Below, piece after piece: positions 25,161 through 34,101 of a stretch of DNA of 64,000 nt. The notes beneath the pieces were generated by a model. It was not told where the DNA came from. It did not search any database and was given only the letters and a program-made list of their open reading frames with translations. Location: NCBI RefSeq assembly GCF_024707485.1, contig NZ_CP102602.1, positions 186,001-250,000 on the forward strand. The letters are read 5' to 3'. Both the position numbers and the translations under genes were made by a program. This DNA comes from Thermococcus thermotolerans. GTDB taxonomy: Archaea; Methanobacteriota_B; Thermococci; Thermococcales; Thermococcaceae. Numbering within the stretch: position 1 is the first letter of the stretch; the number at the start of each line of letters is the position of its first letter.

Positions 25161-27097
25161 GGAAACTGCTTGTTCTTGTCCTGACCCTCATTCTGCTACC
25201 CGGGGCCGCGGCCAGTTCATCAATAAGTGGGTGGCTGGCTTTTCCGCTCAAAATGGGGCCGGAGAGCGGCGAGGTTTTAGTCAAGGACATATCACTCAAG
25301 GATGGCTCGGTGCTGGCGTATCCTAGCGGCGTGGGCATGCGTGTTGTTCCCATCGGCGACCGTATCATGTGGGATGACTATTCGTTCGCCCTTTACGACG
25401 TCATATACACGCCCGAGGCCACGTACCTGAACACAACCTACGAGTTTCCATACCTCCTGGAGGGCAAGAGGCTCATCGCGGGTGAATACGAACTGCTCCT
25501 AAAGTCCGTGAGCGAGAATGGGGGGATTTTGCAGATAACCCGCGGGAACACCTCGAAGGAGATTAACTGTCCCTCCGGGAAGGAGGTCTCCTTTGACAAC
25601 CTAAGGATATCGCTGACGCCGATGCCGATTCTCTTCGACGGATATCTGAGAAGGGGTCAGAACGTATCGGTCGGTGAGTGGAACGTTGTGTTCTACAACT
25701 ACACGGTCTCCTCTCAGAACGGCCAGCTGACGGAGATAATTGACCTCCGTGTCAACGGCAGGCAGTATCTAGCCGAACCTGGAGATACGATAGACACGGG
25801 GAGTCTGGTTATAAACGTCGGTGAACTGGTAGGCTCGGAGTACCTCAAAGCCCCCATAAGGTTGAAGGGCGCCTACATCCGTGTTAGGGTCCTGCCTTCC
25901 TTTGATGGATGGTTTAGAGAGGGGAAAACGGAAAAGCTAGGTCCCTACATTCTCAGGATAGACAAGGTGTTCAACGACGGTGCCTACATCTCGATAATGA
26001 ATCCCTGTGGCAGGGTCATCAAGTCGGGCTTTATATCCGTGGGCAATTTCTCATCGGGACTCTACTACGGCGGCCTTCTCCTGGGAGCGACGGCCTTCAG
26101 AAAGCGTGACGGGGCTATAGAACTCCACGTGGTTGCGTTCATAGACGAGGCCAGACTGCCAAAGGTAACCGATGTGGCACTCCTCAACGTTTCATTCATT
26201 GCTCCGAACAACGCCACGCAGTTTACCCCATTCGACGCGGAGGTCATAATAAAGAACGAGGGACCGAGCGATCTAAGGTACGTCGAGCTGAACATCGACC
26301 TCTCGAACGGGTTCCGCATCTTAAACGATTACCCGAGATATCTGGAGGAGCTTCCGAGGGGCAAGACGGTTGAAGTTCCCCTCAGGATACTTCCTGAGAA
26401 AGCGGGGAACCTGGCCCTCGGCAGTGTGGTGGTTGTCGGCCACGCTCCTTACGCCCTTTCCTGCTACGGCGCAGAACAGGTAAGCTTCAGCTCCGAGAGA
26501 CGGGAGATAGAGGTAGCCCCCGCCGAGATTAACTACCGCATCGTGGTGTCGGCACCGAACGGTACCGTTGGCTCAAGGATTCCCGTAAACGTGACCGTGG
26601 TAAACACCGGAAACACCGAGCTTTCTTTCACTATCACCCTTGCCCTTCCCAGCGGTTTTGGTTCAATAGCTGAGAACTTCACTGCCTATGGAAAGTGGCT
26701 GACGAAAACGGACACACTGGCCCCGAACGAAAGCCGTGTGTACTCTATCACCGCAATCCCGCTGGTTCCCGGTCAATATGAAATCAGAGCCGGGGTTGAG
26801 AGCCACGGGAGGGTGTTCTACAACTCCACCACCATAACGGTGGAGGAGAACTCTCCAGCGCCGGCTCCCGGAAACGCCTCAGTATTGAAAAACACCAACT
26901 CAACCTGTGAGCCGAAAGTGGTCACGAAGATAATAAAAGTGCCCGTGCCCAGCAACGAGAGCAACACAACCGTCACGCCCTCCGAGAAAGGGATTTCTCT
27001 GAAAGAAAAGCTCATCTACATCGGAGGCTCCTTTGTGGGCGGGATCGTGTTTATCCTGCTCCTCGCGTGGATAGCCGCCAGGATGGAGGAAAGGTAA
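25157..27097 (+). CDS. Large membrane-anchored surface protein at the end of the archaellum operon
   Basis: 646 residues from ATG 25157 (GGTGATGCC upstream, start overlapping the flaJ stop by 4 bases). A signal peptide (residues 1-19) is followed by a beta-rich extracellular region. The second half has two Ig-like NEW3/CARDB-type units (around 350-470, AEVIIKNEGPSDLRYVELNI, and 475-580, VNVTVVNTGNTELSFTI). A Pro/Ser/Thr/Asn-rich stalk and a membrane helix near 612-638 with a basic tail complete it. Many N-x-S/T sequons. Tight coupling to flaJ suggests an archaellum-associated or S-layer anchoring role. No established family function known to me. Confidence 0.8.
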   Translation: MRKLLVLVLTLILLPGAAASSSISGWLAFPLKMGPESGEVLVKDISLKDGSVLAYPSGVGMRVVPIGDRIMWDDYSFALYDVIYTPEATYLNTTYEFPYLLEGKRLIAGEYELLLKSVSENGGILQITRGNTSKEINCPSGKEVSFDNLRISLTPMPILFDGYLRRGQNVSVGEWNVVFYNYTVSSQNGQLTEIIDLRVNGRQYLAEPGDTIDTGSLVINVGELVGSEYLKAPIRLKGAYIRVRVLPSFDGWFREGKTEKLGPYILRIDKVFNDGAYISIMNPCGRVIKSGFISVGNFSSGLYYGGLLLGATAFRKRDGAIELHVVAFIDEARLPKVTDVALLNVSFIAPNNATQFTPFDAEVIIKNEGPSDLRYVELNIDLSNGFRILNDYPRYLEELPRGKTVEVPLRILPEKAGNLALGSVVVVGHAPYALSCYGAEQVSFSSERREIEVAPAEINYRIVVSAPNGTVGSRIPVNVTVVNTGNTELSFTITLALPSGFGSIAENFTAYGKWLTKTDTLAPNESRVYSITAIPLVPGQYEIRAGVESHGRVFYNSTTITVEENSPAPAPGNASVLKNTNSTCEPKVVTKIIKVPVPSNESNTTVTPSEKGISLKEKLIYIGGSFVGGIVFILLLAWIAARMEER

Positions 27098-27144
27098 ACC
27101 CAAAGCTTTAACTTACTTCTCGACCAATTTTTCGCGGTGAGAAC

Positions 27145-28410
27145 ATGAAGGCACTTGTCGGAACCATCGTGGACTGGGAGGGCGTTAGGGAGAACTCTGC
27201 GGTTGTAATAGATGGGCCTGCAATCAGAGACGTCGTTCCGGTCGACAGGCTCGGTGAGTACGGTATCGATGAGGTCTACGGGGGAAAGGGATACCTGATT
27301 CTGCCGGGATTCGTCAACGCCCATACCCACGTCGCGATGGCGAAGTTCAGGGGACTCGGCGAGGACATTCCCATCGAGCAGTGGCTGAACGATGTTATCT
27401 GGCCAGCGGAGCTTGAATGGACTCCTGAGGAGATACGTCGCTGGGCCCTTCTCGGAATGGCGGAGGCCCTGGCAAACGGCTCGACGACGATAAACGACCA
27501 CTACTTCTTTGCGGACGAGATAGCGGAGGCGGCAAGGGATCTTGGAATCAGGGCGTTTGTGGGTCAGACCGTCATGGACGCGGTGGACTTCCCACTGGCC
27601 AAACCCGAGGAAGGGTTCCGCTTCTTCAGGCGCTGGGACGGAAAGGATGAGCTTGTCCAGCCGACTCTGGCGCCCCACGCCACAAATACGGTTTCCCTTG
27701 AGCTGATGCGTGAAATCGGGGAGTTCGCCCGCGAGAGAAACGCACTAGTTCACGTCCATCTATCCCAGAGTATGGGGGAGGTTGAGACGGTAAAGCGGCG
27801 CTATGGCCTAATGCCCGTGGAGTACCTTGAAAGGGCCGGTGTCCTGGACGATCACCTGATCGGTGTTCACGGCATCTACCTGAGTGAAAAAGAGGTTCCC
27901 CTCTACGCGAAAAGTGGCGCCACGCTCGTCCACTGCTCCCTGAGCATGGCGAAGCTCGAAGGCAGGATGGCCCCTATAATCGAGCTGGCCCAGAATGGCA
28001 CGAACATAGCTCTCGGCAACGACTCCCCGAACCCCGTCGGAATGATGGATCCCTTTGAGGAGATGCGCTTTGCCGCGGTTCTCAACAAGGTCTGGCGGAG
28101 AAGGACTGACGTTGCCAGTGCCAGAGAGGTCTTCCGCTGGGCAACAGTCGGCGGGGCTAAGGCTTTGAAGCTGAAGGCGGGCCTGATAAAACCTGGCTAT
28201 CTCGCGGACCTTGTGCTGATAAACGCAAGAAAGCCCCAGTTCCTTCCGGGGGAGAACCTGTATTCCCACATCGTCTACTCAACGAGGGGCAGTGACGTCG
28301 AGCTGGTGATGGTGAACGGGGAAGTGGTTTACAGAAACGGCCTGTTCACAAGGATAGGGAAAACGCTGGGGGAGCTGTGGGAGGAGGTCAGGGAATACCT
28401 GCCCGGCTGA
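27145..28410 (+). CDS. Amidohydrolase: S-adenosylhomocysteine/5'-methylthioadenosine/5'-deoxyadenosine deaminase family
   Basis: 421 residues. A composite beta sandwich with a TIM barrel holding zinc ligands: NAHTHVAM (two His, near 60), LVHVHLSQS (near 205), GVHGIYLS (near 240) and the catalytic Asp in ALGNDSPNPVGMM (near 293). The WLNDVIWPAELEWTPEE helix and this motif set fit the MtaD/Dad branch that deaminates adenosine-type by-products of SAM metabolism. Closely related cytosine or guanine deaminases are less likely. GGTGAG precedes ATG 27145. It is separate from the archaellum operon (48-base gap with its own TATA-like CTTTAACTTA). Confidence 0.88.
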   Translation: MKALVGTIVDWEGVRENSAVVIDGPAIRDVVPVDRLGEYGIDEVYGGKGYLILPGFVNAHTHVAMAKFRGLGEDIPIEQWLNDVIWPAELEWTPEEIRRWALLGMAEALANGSTTINDHYFFADEIAEAARDLGIRAFVGQTVMDAVDFPLAKPEEGFRFFRRWDGKDELVQPTLAPHATNTVSLELMREIGEFARERNALVHVHLSQSMGEVETVKRRYGLMPVEYLERAGVLDDHLIGVHGIYLSEKEVPLYAKSGATLVHCSLSMAKLEGRMAPIIELAQNGTNIALGNDSPNPVGMMDPFEEMRFAAVLNKVWRRRTDVASAREVFRWATVGGAKALKLKAGLIKPGYLADLVLINARKPQFLPGENLYSHIVYSTRGSDVELVMVNGEVVYRNGLFTRIGKTLGELWEEVREYLPG

Positions 28411-28419
28411 CTCCGGTTT

Positions 28420-28845
28420 TTATTCCGGAACCCTTTTCACTATGAGTTTAACTCCGTCAACGTCAACGACTTCGACGGTCTCCCCTATATTCAGTTTTTC
28501 GTCGTTTTCGCTGAGGGCTATCCACCTGTCCCCCTCAAGCTCGACTATGTAGTGCTCCCTGCCTATCTCGACGACCTTTCCACGCTTGCCCTTAAGCTCG
28601 AAGGTGTACTTGCCCTTTCCGGCATCCCGGACGTCCCTCTTTATGTACCTGCCGACGAGGATGTAAGCCACAACTGCAGCTACGAGGGCCAGGACAAAGC
28701 TCTCGGTGAAGTTCACGCCAAAGCCCATCAGGAGGCCGAGGACTACCATTGCCACCCCGATTGGGGTTATAAATGCCGCCACCATCATGTCAAGGACTAT
28801 TACGAGCAGTCCGAGAATCAAAAGGGAAATGGGGAGTGGATCCAT
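28420..28845 (-). CDS. Short NfeD-family membrane protein
   Basis: About 141 residues from ATG 28845 behind GGTGGTGG. Two or three hydrophobic helices (residues 4-75) are followed by a C-terminal OB-fold ([29 protein letters not shown]). Short NfeD proteins work with stomatin-like SPFH proteins in membrane quality control, and its gene lies 18 bases downstream of the stomatin gene on the same strand. The long NfeD protease form (STOPP) is not present here, so this pair is the truncated type. Confidence 0.9.
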   Translation of the reverse strand: MDPLPISLLILGLLVIVLDMMVAAFITPIGVAMVVLGLLMGFGVNFTESFVLALVAAVVAYILVGRYIKRDVRDAGKGKYTFELKGKRGKVVEIGREHYIVELEGDRWIALSENDEKLNIGETVEVVDVDGVKLIVKRVPE

Positions 28846-28863
28846 CTCCACCACCGGAGTAAT

Positions 28864-29823
28864 TCACTCCATCAGGTTCTTAAGCTTTTTCAGTTCGTCT
28901 TCTGAGAGGTTGGCCGATGCGCTCTTATTTCCTGGATTGTCTCCCTTGGGAGGGCTCGGTAGTGGCGTCTCCTTGACCTTCTGGAGTATCCTCAGCAGGC
29001 CGATTAACGCCTCCGTATCGTAGGGCACGATGAGGTTGCCATACTTTGCAAGCTCCGGCATCTTCTCGATGTACTGGAGGGTCAGGTACTTCTCGTCGGC
29101 CAGCTTAAGGGCCTCAAGGACTTTCCTTATTGCCTCGGCCTGGCCCTCCGCAACGAGTATCTGCCTCTGCTTCTCGCCCTCTGCCTTGAGTATGGCAGCT
29201 TGCTTCTGGCCTTCGGCTTCCTTAATGGCGGCCTCCTTCTTACCTTCTGCGATGAGTATCATTGCCCTCTTTTCACGCTCGGCCGTCATCTGCTTGGCCA
29301 TCGCGTCCTGAATGTCCTTGGGCGGGTCTATGCGCTGTATCTCGACGCGCGTAATCTTGACGCCCCAGCGGTCGGTTATCTTGTCGAGCTCCTCTCTCAG
29401 CTTGGCGTTGATTATGTCCCTTCCGCTCAGTGTCTCGTCGAGCTCCATCTCACCTATTATGGCACGCAAATTAGTTTGCGCGAGCTTGATTATCGCCATG
29501 AGGAAGTTGCTGACGTTGTAGATGACCTTCACCGGGTCGAGTATCTGGTAGTAAACGACGGCATCGACGGTGACGACCACGTTGTCCTTACAGATGACCT
29601 CTTGGGGCGGCACATCGACGACGTGCTCGCGCATGTCCACGACCTTGACGCGCTCCATGAAGGGGATTATGAAGTGTATCCCTGGCTCCAAAATCCTGTT
29701 GAACTTTCCGAGCCTCTCAACGAGGCCCTTCTGGTACGGGCGGATAACCTTTACGCTCAGCAAGAGCATTATCAAAAGAAAAACACCCAGTATCACCAGC
29801 GCAGCACCAGCGAATACTGCCAT
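28864..29823 (-). CDS. Stomatin/prohibitin-like SPFH-domain membrane protein
   Basis: About 319 residues from ATG 29823, chosen for GGAGGCG 6 bases upstream (an ATG 33 bases earlier is in frame). One N-terminal membrane helix (VFAGAALVILGVFLLIMLLL) is followed by the SPFH domain (VVDVPPQEVICKDNVVVTVDAVVYYQI to about 190) and a coiled coil with repeated EGKKEAAIKEAEGQKQAAI units (about 200-250). Ends in a Pro-rich then acidic tail. Forms oligomeric membrane microdomains and guides NfeD-type partners. Operon with the short nfeD. Confidence 0.94.
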   Translation of the reverse strand: MAVFAGAALVILGVFLLIMLLLSVKVIRPYQKGLVERLGKFNRILEPGIHFIIPFMERVKVVDMREHVVDVPPQEVICKDNVVVTVDAVVYYQILDPVKVIYNVSNFLMAIIKLAQTNLRAIIGEMELDETLSGRDIINAKLREELDKITDRWGVKITRVEIQRIDPPKDIQDAMAKQMTAEREKRAMILIAEGKKEAAIKEAEGQKQAAILKAEGEKQRQILVAEGQAEAIRKVLEALKLADEKYLTLQYIEKMPELAKYGNLIVPYDTEALIGLLRILQKVKETPLPSPPKGDNPGNKSASANLSEDELKKLKNLME

Positions 29824-29946
29824 TACCATCGCCTCCAGTGAGTCCTCATGGGACATGAAGTTAAACTGCTTAAAAACTTTGGGGAGATACTACACGAGCA
29901 ATCGCATTTATAAACCCCCGCTCCATTCTAAGCGCGGTGAGAGAAA

Positions 29947-31836
29947 ATGGGAAGGCCGGTCTTCCTGGGTAAAGCACATGTTTACTGGTGTGAGAAGTGC
30001 AACGTCCCGCTCATCGGAGATAGCTGTGCCGTTCACGGAAAGGAGAGCGTATTCCGCCTCAACATCACTCCTCCAGGCGACTTAAGGTTCGCCTTTGAGA
30101 AGGACATCGAGTTCATACGCTCGGTCTTCAGGGAGCACTACGGCGTCGACGTGAGTGAACTCTTTGAGGGAAAAATCGTCCTCCTCAACAAAACGCCTGG
30201 AGAGGACGACTCCTACGAGATAATCCTCGACGGCTACGTCTTCGGCTGGATACGCTTCGACCCGCTGGAGCTGAAGTGGAAGCCGGGCTTAAAGGTCGAG
30301 GGTGCCATTGCCCTCTGGAAGCGCTTCGGGAGGTCCATGATGAAGTGGATAATCGTCGATGAGGGCGCCATAGAGCCCATTCTCAACGGCTCCAACCTCC
30401 TGCCGGTCGGCATAATCGAGGCTGAGGGGAGCATAAGGAGAAACGACGACGTAATCCTCGTCTCCGAGAGCGGTGAGGTCGTAGCGACCGGCATAGCGAA
30501 GAAGGACTATTCCGGGCTCACCAACAAGGAGCGCGGAACCGGCGTCAAGGTCAGACGGCAGAAGAGCGTAAACTACCGCGAGGGCAGAAAGGCCACGATG
30601 GAAGATGTGTTGAGGGCCAACTCCATCGAGCTGGAGAAAAAAGTAGAGGAAGCGAGGCGCTTCATGAGGAAGGTCGCCACCCGCTACTCTGACCTTCCGG
30701 TTGCGGTGGCATTCTCCGGAGGAAAGGACAGCTTGGCCGTTCTTGGCTTGGCTTTGGAGGAGTTCGGTGAGGATTTTACCGTCTTCTTCAACAACACGGG
30801 CATAGAGTTCCCGGAAACTCTCGAATACGTCGAGGAGCTTAGGAAGGAGCTTGAGCCAAAGGGTATTAAGTTCATCGTTGCCGATGCCGGGGATGCCTTC
30901 TGGCGCGCCCTCCACGTCTTCTCGCCGCCCGGTCGCGATTATCGCTGGTGCTGTAAGGTGACGAAGCTCGGCCCCATAACGATGGCGATAAAGGAGAACT
31001 ATCCCAAAGGAGTGCTCATGTTCGTCGGCCAGAGGAAGTACGAGAGCATAAAACGCTTCAAGCAGCCGAGGGTATGGAAGAACCCCTGGGTGCCGAACGA
31101 GACCGGGGCATCGCCCATATTCCACTGGCGCGCGCTTGAGGTGTGGCTCTACATCTTCAGCAGGAACCTCAAGTACAACCCGCTCTACGAAGAGAGGCTC
31201 GACAGGATAGGCTGCTTCCTGTGCCCGAGCTCCTCCCTGGCGGAAATTTACACACTGAAGGAAGAGAAGCCCGAACTGTGGGCCAGGTGGGAGGGGGAGC
31301 TTAAGGTCTGGCAGAAGCGCTTTGGAATGCCCGACGAGTGGATAACCTACGGCTTCTGGCGGTGGAAGAAGCTGAGTAAGGGAGAGAAAGCCATAGCAAG
31401 GGAGCTGGGAATAGAGGTTAGGGATGACCGTTCCTGGGAGCCGGTGAGGTACTCCATCGAAGAGACCGATGACGGCTTCGTGACCCGCTTCAACACCGTT
31501 GTGAACCTGAGAAGGATTAAGGAAGTTGCTCCAATCCTGGGGGAGGTCGAGGAAGGCGAAAACTACATAAGGGCGGGCGATGTTACATTTAAACCAGACG
31601 GTGCCTATACGAGCGACTCTCGGGAGGCCCTGCAGGCTTACTACCTCGTCAAGAGGGCCTATGAGTGCGTTGGCTGTGGCGTCTGCGTCGGCAAGTGTCC
31701 GGAGGGCGCACTCAGCATCGACCCAAGGAGCAGGAAAATCGTGGTCGATTACGACCTGTGCACCCACTGCAGGGAGTGTATGGACGTATGCCCGCTCCTA
31801 AAAATCAAAAATCCCTCGGAAGGAAGTCAGCTGTAA
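29947..31836 (+). CDS. PAPS-reductase-like ATP pyrophosphatase fused to PUA-like and ferredoxin domains
   Basis: 629 residues. A small zinc-ribbon-like start (YWCEKCNVP, CAVHG) is followed by an RNA-binding PUA-like domain (about 110-215, MKWIIVDEGAIEPILNGSNLL). The ATP pyrophosphatase domain has the PP-loop AFSGGKDSLAVLGL near 256, WCCKVTKLGP and an internal CFLCPSS motif. Two [4Fe-4S] ferredoxin motifs end the protein (CVGCGVCVGKCPEGAL and CTHCRECMDVCP). A PUA domain plus PP-loop suggests RNA modification, perhaps thiolation, rather than sulfate assimilation; this is inference. The gene overlaps the next one by 49 bases. Confidence 0.88.
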   Translation: MGRPVFLGKAHVYWCEKCNVPLIGDSCAVHGKESVFRLNITPPGDLRFAFEKDIEFIRSVFREHYGVDVSELFEGKIVLLNKTPGEDDSYEIILDGYVFGWIRFDPLELKWKPGLKVEGAIALWKRFGRSMMKWIIVDEGAIEPILNGSNLLPVGIIEAEGSIRRNDDVILVSESGEVVATGIAKKDYSGLTNKERGTGVKVRRQKSVNYREGRKATMEDVLRANSIELEKKVEEARRFMRKVATRYSDLPVAVAFSGGKDSLAVLGLALEEFGEDFTVFFNNTGIEFPETLEYVEELRKELEPKGIKFIVADAGDAFWRALHVFSPPGRDYRWCCKVTKLGPITMAIKENYPKGVLMFVGQRKYESIKRFKQPRVWKNPWVPNETGASPIFHWRALEVWLYIFSRNLKYNPLYEERLDRIGCFLCPSSSLAEIYTLKEEKPELWARWEGELKVWQKRFGMPDEWITYGFWRWKKLSKGEKAIARELGIEVRDDRSWEPVRYSIEETDDGFVTRFNTVVNLRRIKEVAPILGEVEEGENYIRAGDVTFKPDGAYTSDSREALQAYYLVKRAYECVGCGVCVGKCPEGALSIDPRSRKIVVDYDLCTHCRECMDVCPLLKIKNPSEGSQL

Positions 31837-32738
31837 TCGGGTTATTCCTGATTCTGACTCTCCTTTTCCTCCCGCTTGTCGGTGCCCAGGAATATGACTA
31901 CGAGATAAACGCCTACGCGGTGTATTTTGAGGTGGTTAGCCCGGATAACATCAAGGAAACCATTGAGATAGACGTGACATCCTACACCAACCTTACCCAG
32001 TACGTTATCTACACAGACTACCCTGTGGAGAATGCCAGCGCCGTGCTGGACCTGGGAAATACTGTGGAGAGAATTAACGTCACCGTCAGGCAAGTCCTTG
32101 GGGGAACCAATGCAGTATATATGACGTTTCCCACAATCAAGCCTGGCCAGAGCGCCCGGATAAATCTGGCCTTTACAACCCGCGGCATGATAAGTGAGAA
32201 CGGTGAGAAGCAGCAGTTCACGTACTACGTTAAGTTCAGCCAGCCGGTCGGGGTCTTTCACATGCAGTTGCTCGTCCCGAAGGGCTACGCCATACTCTCA
32301 CCGATAATCCCCTCGCCCGACAGGGTTGAGAGCTCAACCGACAGGCTTCTCCTCGAATGGAAGCGCAGCAACATCCGTCCGGGGGACGAGTTCTACTTCA
32401 TAGTCGGCTTTTCCGGAGAGATAGCGGTTCCAAAGCCACCCTCACCGTGGCTCTACGTCGGTGTTTTCATTATCGGTCTCCTCATTGGAGGCGGGAGCGT
32501 TTACGGCTACATCCTTTACCGCGAACGGAAGCGCGAGGAGGAGTTCACCCATTTAAGGAGCGACGAGGAGAAGATACTCGCCATGCTGAGAGAAGGGTCG
32601 GTTCTTCAGAGTGAGCTTGCCGAAAAGCTGGGCGTTTCAAAGGCGAAAGTCAGTATAATCCTCCGCGAGATGGAGGAAAAAGGACTGATAACCCGCGTGA
32701 AGGAAGGGAGGACATACAGGGTTTTCCTGAGGGAGTGA
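31788..32738 (+). CDS. Membrane-anchored winged-helix transcriptional regulator
   Basis: 316 residues if it starts at ATG 31788, inside the end of the preceding gene; no other good start exists before the signal sequence. A signal peptide (AVIGLFLILTLLFLPLVGAQ, residues 15-34) and an extracytoplasmic beta domain (about 35-225) lead to a membrane helix (YVGVFIIGLLIGGGSVYGYIL near 236-256). The cytoplasmic winged helix at the C terminus (EEKILAMLREGSVLQSELAEKLGVSKAKVSIILREMEEKGLI) completes the layout. It is a one-component sensor in which an outside domain controls a DNA-binding domain. Ligand and target unknown. Confidence 0.85.
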   Translation: MPAPKNQKSLGRKSAVIGLFLILTLLFLPLVGAQEYDYEINAYAVYFEVVSPDNIKETIEIDVTSYTNLTQYVIYTDYPVENASAVLDLGNTVERINVTVRQVLGGTNAVYMTFPTIKPGQSARINLAFTTRGMISENGEKQQFTYYVKFSQPVGVFHMQLLVPKGYAILSPIIPSPDRVESSTDRLLLEWKRSNIRPGDEFYFIVGFSGEIAVPKPPSPWLYVGVFIIGLLIGGGSVYGYILYRERKREEEFTHLRSDEEKILAMLREGSVLQSELAEKLGVSKAKVSIILREMEEKGLITRVKEGRTYRVFLRE

Positions 32739-32791
32739 GGCAGAACTGGCCAAGTCTATGTTATCAAAAGTTAAGTTTACCATGTGGTTAA

Positions 32792-33993
32792 AATGCTCTT
32801 GGAGGAGGTAGGCGGGTAGGAAAAACCCACCTCCTGTACAATGCAATGCAGAAGCTCCTCCGGTCGGGACTGCCGATGAGAAGGCTTTTCTACATCAACT
32901 TCGAAGATGAGAGGCTGGAAGGATTGAAGGCGGGAGACCTCTCCAAAATAGTGGAGCTGTACTACAAGCTGAATCTCGACGCTGATGTTATGTACCTGTT
33001 CCTCGATGAGGTTCAGGAAGTTGAAGGATGGGAAAAGTTCGTCAGAAGGCTCCTTGAGAGAAAACGGGCCAGGGTATTTGTAACGGGCTCCTCGTCGAAG
33101 CTTCTTTCCAAGGAAATAGCCACATCTCTTAGAGGCAGAAGTTTGAGTTTTCGACTGTTTCCGCTATCGTTCAGGGAGTTCCTGTTCTTCAAAGGTTTTG
33201 ATTACTCCGAACCACTAACAGAAGCACGCAGGGGCAGGCTTAGAGGTTTTTTGGAAGAGTACGTTCGGTACGGAGGCTTTCCCGGGATAGTGGATTCCTC
33301 TGAGCTGATAAAGATTAGAACCCTTCAGGAATACCTCGATCTCATAGTTTACCGCGACCTAGTTGAAAGGTACGGAGTTGAGAAAACGATGGCCATGAAG
33401 AGGTTGATGAGGGTTGTTGTGAGGAACTTTGCCAGAAAAATCTCCATAAGAAAGCTCACTTATTGCTTCTACCGGCATAAAGCTGAGCCGACCAACGACC
33501 TCGGAGTACTTCTCCTACCTAGAGGATGTGGGTTTTGTAATCCCGATAAGAAAGTATTACCCAAGCGAGGTAGAGTCGCTGAGGAGCACTCCGAAGATAT
33601 ACCTCGCAGATACTGGCTTTGCGAGTGCCTTTGGTGTTGAGGACAAGGAGGTACAGAGTAGAGAACATAGTTGCGGTGGAGCTTCTGAGGAGGAAGCACT
33701 ACTTTGAGCCAAGGCTTGAAGTTCATTACTGGGACGATGGGGGGTAGAGGTTGATTTCGTGGTTTCGAAGGGGTTTAATGTTGTTGAGCTTATACAGGTC
33801 AGTTACGATGTTGATGACTCCGCGACGATGGGCCGTGAACTCAAAGCCCTCATAAGAGCCTCAGAGTCATTGAGATGTAAAAAACTGACCGTTGTAACCT
33901 GGGACTACGAGGACGTTCACCAGGTTGGGGAAAAACCATCAGATTCGTCCCCCTCTGGCAGTGGCTTCTTGGGAAATCATTTTACTATTAAAT
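32792..33993 (+). pseudogene. Broken AAA ATPase gene (DUF4143-type) with several frameshifts
   Basis: The remains of a P-loop ATPase are recognisable in order. GGGRRVGKTHLLYN (P-loop, about 32801-32840) comes first, then LFLDEVQEVEGWEKFVRRLLER (Walker B), VFVTGSSSKLLSKEIATSLRGR and FVRYGGFP-type text to about 33440. A frame change near 33450 gives SRPTTSEYFSYLEDVGFVIPIRKYYPSE. Further shifts near 33655 and 33748 lead to VDFVVSKGFNVVELIQVSYDV, and one near 33935 to TIRFVPLWQWLLGK. The N terminus before the P-loop is missing. At least four lesions, so no full product can be made. Frames of 264 and 90 codons survive inside it. Confidence 0.85.
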
Positions 33994-34101
33994 CTCGTAT
34001 ATATGTGACAATATCCAAAATTTGTACTTAGTAACTACAAAGCGAAAAATTTAAATATTTCGGTTACTAGGTAGGTTTGATCACCCTTTGGGGGGCGGCG
34101 A

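Noticed and set aside
30289-31767. A 492-codon open frame on the minus strand
   Set aside because: It lies wholly opposite the PP-loop/ferredoxin gene, which has clear motifs, RBS and codon pattern. The antisense text is a product of GC-rich codon structure.
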